Below, piece by piece: positions 51,148 through 54,666 of a stretch of DNA of 54,666 nucleotides (positions within the stretch are counted from its first letter, which is position 1; each line of letters starts with the position of its first letter). The notes beneath the pieces were generated by a model. It did not search any database. It saw only the letters and a list, made by a program, of their open reading frames with translations, and was not told where the DNA came from. The stretch is from Xanthobacteraceae bacterium (lineage in GTDB: Bacteria; Pseudomonadota; Alphaproteobacteria; Rhizobiales; Xanthobacteraceae). Location: the NCBI GenBank assembly GCA_019746135.1, contig JAIESI010000379.1:1-54666 (forward strand), given 5' to 3'. Position numbers and translations under genes: made by a program.

Positions 51148-52137
51148 TCAAACCCTAAAACTCTTCTGCACCTGCGGCGGAAACAGCTCCTCCGGCTGAA
51201 GCCTGCGGTGGCAGACGCCCTGCTCGAAGGCGTATTGCAGGAACGCATCGAGCGTCGTCCGGTTGGCGTCGACGCCGTAAGGCATCAGGTCGTTGCCGAC
51301 CACGGCCTGCATCCGCTTCGCAAGCTCGTAGCCCCACGGCAGCGGCAGCACCGAGCTGGTGCAGGCGAGCGCGCGCTCGACGCTGATGCGCCGAGCCTCG
51401 TCGAACGCCTTGAACAGGTTTGCCGCCACCCACGGATTCTGCTCGACGATCTCGCGCTTAAACGCGACCGTGTGCATGATCGGATAGATGCCGGTTTCCC
51501 TGACGTATTTCATCTCGATGTCGAGATAGTCCTCGAACAGCCGACCGACATTCGGATGGCCCTGGTCGAAGCAGAGCGGCGGATGCGCCGACAGCGCCGC
51601 GTCGATCTCGCCCGAAACCAGCATGCCGCCGAGGCTCTTGTCCGGCCGCGATTCGTAGCGGATGCCCTCGGGCAGCTTGAGCTTCACCTTCTCCAGCCGG
51701 CCCGGCTGGTCGACGCCGGCCTGGATCCAGTGAATCGACTTCAGGTCGATGCCGTACTGGTGCTGGATGAAGCCGCGCGAATAGACCGAGGCGGTCTGCG
51801 CCCATTCCGGAATGCCGATGCGCTTGCCGGCGAGGCCCTGCGGCGTCTTCACCGGGCCGTCGCGGCGGATGTAGATCGACGAGTGCCGCGGCACGCGCGA
51901 CGGAAACACCGGGATCGCGGTAAGCGGCGAATTGCCCTGCGAGACCAGCGAGCAGTACTTGCCCATCGAGACCTCGGACACATCGAAGTCGCGGTAGTTG
52001 AACTGCCGGAAGAAGATTTCCTCGATCTGCAGATTGAGCGTGGTGAGCTCGACGCCCTCGACCGGCACGCGGCCGGTCACGAGCTCGGTGACATGGTCGT
52101 AGTGGCTGATAGCCAGCGTGAGCGGCAACTTGCTCAA
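51148..52137 (-). CDS. Substrate-binding-like protein related to 4,5-dihydroxyphthalate decarboxylase
   Basis: A 329-aa protein with a type II periplasmic-binding fold: LTLAISHYDHVTELVTGRVP, EEIFFRQFNYRDFDVSEVSM, LAGKRIGIPEWAQTASVYSR (each 20 or fewer), and IYPIMHTVAFKREIVEQNPW. It resembles proteins annotated as 4,5-dihydroxyphthalate decarboxylase or as NMT1-like binding proteins. It has no signal peptide, which favours an enzyme or cytoplasmic role. The TTG at 52137 is chosen for the very strong AGAAGGAGGAGTTCGTC upstream. Close to a fumarylacetoacetase-family and an extradiol-type gene, so an aromatic catabolic role is plausible. Confidence 0.82.
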   Translation of the reverse strand: MSKLPLTLAISHYDHVTELVTGRVPVEGVELTTLNLQIEEIFFRQFNYRDFDVSEVSMGKYCSLVSQGNSPLTAIPVFPSRVPRHSSIYIRRDGPVKTPQGLAGKRIGIPEWAQTASVYSRGFIQHQYGIDLKSIHWIQAGVDQPGRLEKVKLKLPEGIRYESRPDKSLGGMLVSGEIDAALSAHPPLCFDQGHPNVGRLFEDYLDIEMKYVRETGIYPIMHTVAFKREIVEQNPWVAANLFKAFDEARRISVERALACTSSVLPLPWGYELAKRMQAVVGNDLMPYGVDANRTTLDAFLQYAFEQGVCHRRLQPEELFPPQVQKSFRV

Positions 52138-52154
52138 AGACGAACTCCTCCTTC

Positions 52155-52341
52155 TGAGCACCGGATGCCCCGCCATAGGCGAGCGAAGCGACGCCGTCCT
52201 TCGGACGGCTATGGCGGGGCATGACGCCCGTGATGGGGCAGCATTTGCACCGCCGTCATCGCCCGCGAAGGCGGGCGATCCAGTCTCGCGGCGACAACGG
52301 CCGGAGCAAAAGTCAATGTTTTCACACGCTCGCCGGGTGAC
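52155..52341. repeat. Type C repeat, copy 2, with nested module
   Basis: Shares GGCAGCATTTGCACCGCC, GTCATCGCCCGC-aa-GGCGGGCGATCCAG (split) and a TTTTCACAC.CTC end with copy 1 at 2611-2795. The left terminal repeat is missing. The GCCCCGCC/GGCGGGGC hairpin, plain in copy 1, carries the module at 52175-52212. It fills most of the gap 52138-52371. Confidence 0.75.
52175..52212 (-). repeat. Hairpin-tip module, copy 9 (divergent variant)
   Basis: A 38-bp insert between GCCCCGCC (52167-52174) and GGCGGGGC (52213-52220), where copy 1 of the type C repeat has only TTCG. On the minus strand it starts ATAGCCGTCCGAAGGACGGC, keeping the first hairpin with new, compensating bases; the second half (GTCGCTTCGCTCGCCTAT) differs from other copies. 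Confidence 0.7.
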
Positions 52342-52371
52342 GGGGATAGAGCAGCAATCACAGCAAGACGG

Positions 52372-53337
52372 TCAAATCGCCCCGGTGGCGGTCGGGCCGC
52401 CCTGCGGGCGATGCCGCTTCACCGCCTCGGGATTGGTGGAGTCGACGCCCATGTAGACGCCGCGCTCCCATTTGCGCTTGAGCGGATCGCGGACCTTCAG
52501 CGTCATCTTGCCGACGTTCTGAACCTCGATGTCGACCGTCTCGCCGTCCTGCAGGAAGCCCAGGCCCTCGTGGTTGGTGCCGCAGGCGATCAGATCGCCG
52601 GAGTTCAACGTCATCACCGTGGTCGCCCATTCGACCAGCTCGGGCACGCGGTGCTCCATGTCGTCGGTGTTGTAGTTGTGGCGAAGCTGGCCGTCGTTCC
52701 AGAAGCGGATGATGATGTCGTTCGGATCCTTGATCTCGTCGGCGGTGGCGATGCACGGACCGATCGGCGCAAAGGTGTCGAACGACTTGCCGAGCCAGCT
52801 GGTCAGCGGCGTCGCCGGCCAGGTGCGGCGGCCCTGCTCGCGCGCCGACACGTCGATCAGGCCGGTGTAGCCGAACACGGCGCTCCGCCAGTCCTTGGCC
52901 TTCACCATCTTGGCCGGGCCCTTCATCACCAGCGCGAGCTCCGCCTCGTGCATGAACGCCCACGGCACGGTGTATTCGGGAAGCACGATGGTGTCGCCCG
53001 GGCCGACCACCGCGTCCGGATTCTTCATGAACATGTTGAGCGGCCGCGCCTCGCGCTGCGCATGCTCCCAGTAGTTGGCGATGCAGCAGAGGATTTTTCC
53101 CGGCCGCGGCAGCGGGGCCTTGAGCTGCACCTTGTCGGCGGCGATGGCGCTGCCTTCGGCAGCGAGCTTGTCCAGCGCAGGCTTCAGAGCGTCGAAATCG
53201 TCGATGATGTACTGCATCGTGAGCTGCGGCGTATGGCCCTTCCTGACCGCGCCGGAGATGTCGACGATGCCGCGGCCGGTCATCAGGCCGGGCGCAATCT
53301 CGGTGCTTGCTGCCGACTGAAACAACACAAGCTTCAC
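52372..53337 (-). CDS. Fumarylacetoacetate hydrolase family protein
   Basis: A 321-aa enzyme of the FAH superfamily, which hydrolyses C-C bonds, decarboxylates or isomerises 2-oxo-alkanoates. Metal ligands are E131, E133 (MHEAELALVMKG) and D162 (YTGLIDVSARE). Other hallmarks are PGKILCCIANYWEHAQ, GDTIVLPEYT and the C-terminal SGDLIACGTNHEGLGF. The GTG at 53337 is chosen for GGGGAGGAATCC upstream; the longer frame above it is not family-like. It is divergent from the VOC protein gene, and the two would fit consecutive steps of meta-cleavage of an aromatic ring, by inference. Confidence 0.9.
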   Translation of the reverse strand: MKLVLFQSAASTEIAPGLMTGRGIVDISGAVRKGHTPQLTMQYIIDDFDALKPALDKLAAEGSAIAADKVQLKAPLPRPGKILCCIANYWEHAQREARPLNMFMKNPDAVVGPGDTIVLPEYTVPWAFMHEAELALVMKGPAKMVKAKDWRSAVFGYTGLIDVSAREQGRRTWPATPLTSWLGKSFDTFAPIGPCIATADEIKDPNDIIIRFWNDGQLRHNYNTDDMEHRVPELVEWATTVMTLNSGDLIACGTNHEGLGFLQDGETVDIEVQNVGKMTLKVRDPLKRKWERGVYMGVDSTNPEAVKRHRPQGGPTATGAI

Positions 53338-53533
53338 GGATTCCTCCCCTTTTGGTGGGCCGGAATACAGCACATCCCCCCAAGCCCGGCCAGCCGCCCG
53401 GATGGGCGCGCGGACCGGCGCATATCTGGTCTGACGCAGGCCCGGCAAATTGCGTTTCCCCCGGCGGCTGCGATATCGTTCGCCGGGAAGGGGCAGGACA
53501 GAGCCCCATACGACCTAAGGTGAGGAAACAACC

Positions 53534-54481
53534 ATGGCTGTCATCAAAGTCACCGATATCGCCTACGTGAGGATGCGTTCACCGGACCTCGATCTGCAGG
53601 CGGAGTTTCTCGACAATTTCGGCCTGGTGCCGAGCCACAAGAGCGCCCAGGCGCTCTACTACCGGCCGACCGATCCGGTGCATCACGTCCACATCACCGA
53701 GAAGGGCGATCCGAAGTTCGTTGCCATCGCCTATCACGCGGCGAGCGAGGACGACCTGAAGACGCTCGCCAAGGCGCCCGGCGCCTCCGGCATCGAGCAC
53801 ATGGACGAGCCCGGTGGCGGCCAGCGCGTGCGGCTCACCGAGCCGAACGGCTACCAGATCGAGGTGGTGTGGGGGATGGACAAGGTTCCGGAGATTCCCG
53901 CGCCGCGCCAGCTTCTGAACTCGGGCTACGCTCCGCTCGCCCGCGCCGGCGATCTGATGCGCATCCAGAAGGGCCCCTCGCGCGTGAAGCGCGTCGCCCA
54001 TGCCGTGCTCGGCACGCCCAAGGTGAAGGAGACCGTCAACTGGTTCCGTCACCATCTCGGCTTCATCTGCTCCGACGACGTCTATGCCGGCACCAAGGAG
54101 AACCTGATCGGCTCGTTCAACCGCATCGACGGCGGCGAGACCTTCGTCGACCACCACGTCTTCTTCGCCATCAACCACGACCACGCCGGCTTGAACCACG
54201 TGTCGTTCGAGGTGTCGGACATGGACGACGTGTTCATGGGCCACCAGCATATGCGCGATACCGGCAAGTACGAGCACATGTGGGGCATCGGCCGTCACCT
54301 GCTCGGCAGCCAGGTCTACGACTACTGGGCCGATCCGTGGCGGCGCGTGCACGAGCACTGGGCGGACAGCGACCGGCTCAACGTCAAGAACGGCTCGAAC
54401 CTGCTGCCGGCCGAGGAGGCGCTGGTCTCGCAGTGGGGCGACCCGCCGCCGCAGAAGTTCATCGAGCACGTCAGCGTCTGA
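53534..54481 (+). CDS. VOC superfamily, extradiol dioxygenase-like protein (two domains)
   Basis: A 315-aa protein with two VOC modules. The N-terminal one (IAYVRMRSPDLDLQAEFLDN to LTEPNGYQIEVVWG) has lost metal ligands, as in type I extradiol dioxygenases. The C-terminal one keeps them: H156 (RVAHAVLGT), H222 (GLNHVSFEV) and E274 (RVHEHWAD). Known relatives cleave catechols next to the hydroxyls using Fe(II). Alternatively it may be an unusual VOC isomerase. The ATG at 53534 has AGGTGAGGAAACAACC upstream. Followed by the type D hairpin at 54487. Confidence 0.87.
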   Translation: MAVIKVTDIAYVRMRSPDLDLQAEFLDNFGLVPSHKSAQALYYRPTDPVHHVHITEKGDPKFVAIAYHAASEDDLKTLAKAPGASGIEHMDEPGGGQRVRLTEPNGYQIEVVWGMDKVPEIPAPRQLLNSGYAPLARAGDLMRIQKGPSRVKRVAHAVLGTPKVKETVNWFRHHLGFICSDDVYAGTKENLIGSFNRIDGGETFVDHHVFFAINHDHAGLNHVSFEVSDMDDVFMGHQHMRDTGKYEHMWGIGRHLLGSQVYDYWADPWRRVHEHWADSDRLNVKNGSNLLPAEEALVSQWGDPPPQKFIEHVSV

Positions 54482-54486
54482 CGCGG

Positions 54487-54528
54487 CGAGAGCCGTTCCC
54501 GTTCCTGCGGAATCGGCAACGGCTCTCG
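54487..54528 (+). terminator. Hairpin after the VOC gene: probable terminator within type D repeat copy 2
   Basis: CGAGAGCCGTTCCCGTTCC-tgc-GGAATCGGCAACGGCTCTCG, a stem of about 19 pairs with one bulge and one mismatch, seven bases after the stop codon and followed by CTTCTTTATTT. The hairpin and the bases to 54590 match type D copy 1. Confidence 0.7.
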
Positions 54529-54590
54529 CTTCTTTATTTGATCGCATTTTCTACGGCGAACCGCTGCACACTTCGCCGGAAAATGCTCTC
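54529..54590. repeat. Type D repeat, copy 2 (remainder)
   Basis: GATCGCATTTTCTACGGCG, AACCGCTGCAC and TTCGCCGGAAAATGCTC match 32180-32252, without the internal CCCCGGATCAAGTCCGGGG hairpin of copy 1. Confidence 0.7.
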
Positions 54591-54599
54591 GATCGGCAT

Positions 54600-54666
54600 A
54601 GGGGCGCGGAGGCGATGCCTCCGCGTCCCCTGCCACACCACCCGGCATGCGGGTCCGCACCGGGCG
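54600..54666 (+). other. Hairpin-rich end of window, possibly group II intron-associated
   Basis: GGGGCGCGGAGGC-gatg-CCTCCGCGTCCCC is a near-perfect hairpin, followed by CACCCGGCATGCGGGTCCGC and ACCGGGCG. This style resembles structured sequence I associate with bacterial group II intron reverse transcriptase loci. The window ends before any reading frame could confirm it. Confidence 0.25.

Overview
The window is GC-rich (roughly two thirds G+C by eye) and reads as chromosomal DNA of an alphaproteobacterium of the Hyphomicrobiales, close to Bradyrhizobium, Rhodopseudomonas or Xanthobacteraceae. Three things suggest this: the gene families present (many stand-alone periplasmic binding proteins, TctC and ABC_sub_bind proteins, a TRAP system, class III CoA-transferase, DUF2252, RMND1), the use of GTG and TTG starts behind strong Shine-Dalgarno sites, and intergenic palindromic repeats of a style familiar from that group. 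No rRNA, tRNA, CRISPR array or intact insertion sequence was seen. Gene identities come from reading motifs only; no database search was possible.

Layout. 0.1-16 kb: small-molecule metabolism genes (aminotransferase, K+-channel-like protein, IlvD/Edd sugar-acid dehydratase, DUF2252, SBP-like protein, alpha-hydroxy-acid oxidase, PEP mutase/isocitrate lyase family, GNAT, erythronate-dehydrogenase-like protein, SfsA, CoA-transferase, pirin, FMN reductase facing an HxlR regulator, esterase). Seven copies of a mosaic palindromic repeat (type A) separate many of them. 17-19.7 kb: methionine aminopeptidase, a DUF1778/GNAT toxin-antitoxin pair, RadC. 19.7-31 kb: an envelope and proteolysis block with a broken L,D-transpeptidase fragment, a 1011-aa subtilase translationally coupled to a 771-aa secreted partner, a GMC oxidoreductase remnant, a secreted C13/caspase-like peptidase, an amidase, the intact L,D-transpeptidase and an S13 D,D-carboxypeptidase. 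31-44 kb: transport and sensing, including a three-gene operon of an output-less HAMP sensor, a sensor-HAMP-MFS fusion and an ABC_sub_bind protein, then a DegP-like protease and a TRAP transporter. 44-54.5 kb: catabolism (frameshifted HpaB-family gene, AprI/Inh inhibitor, two dehydrogenases, RMND1 protein, two binding proteins, heme-binding GlcG/HbpS protein, fumarylacetoacetase-family hydrolase, VOC dioxygenase-like protein).

Most worth following. (1) A 34-38 bp palindromic module, about nine copies, that in most cases replaces the tip of a hairpin belonging to another repeat family. It shows co-varying arms, and one copy encodes the C-terminal tail of the HxlR regulator. (2) The operon in which a sensor-HAMP unit is fused to an MFS transporter and sits beside an orphan binding protein and a second HAMP sensor without an output domain. 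(3) The coupled secreted-partner/subtilase pair inside a rearranged envelope block.
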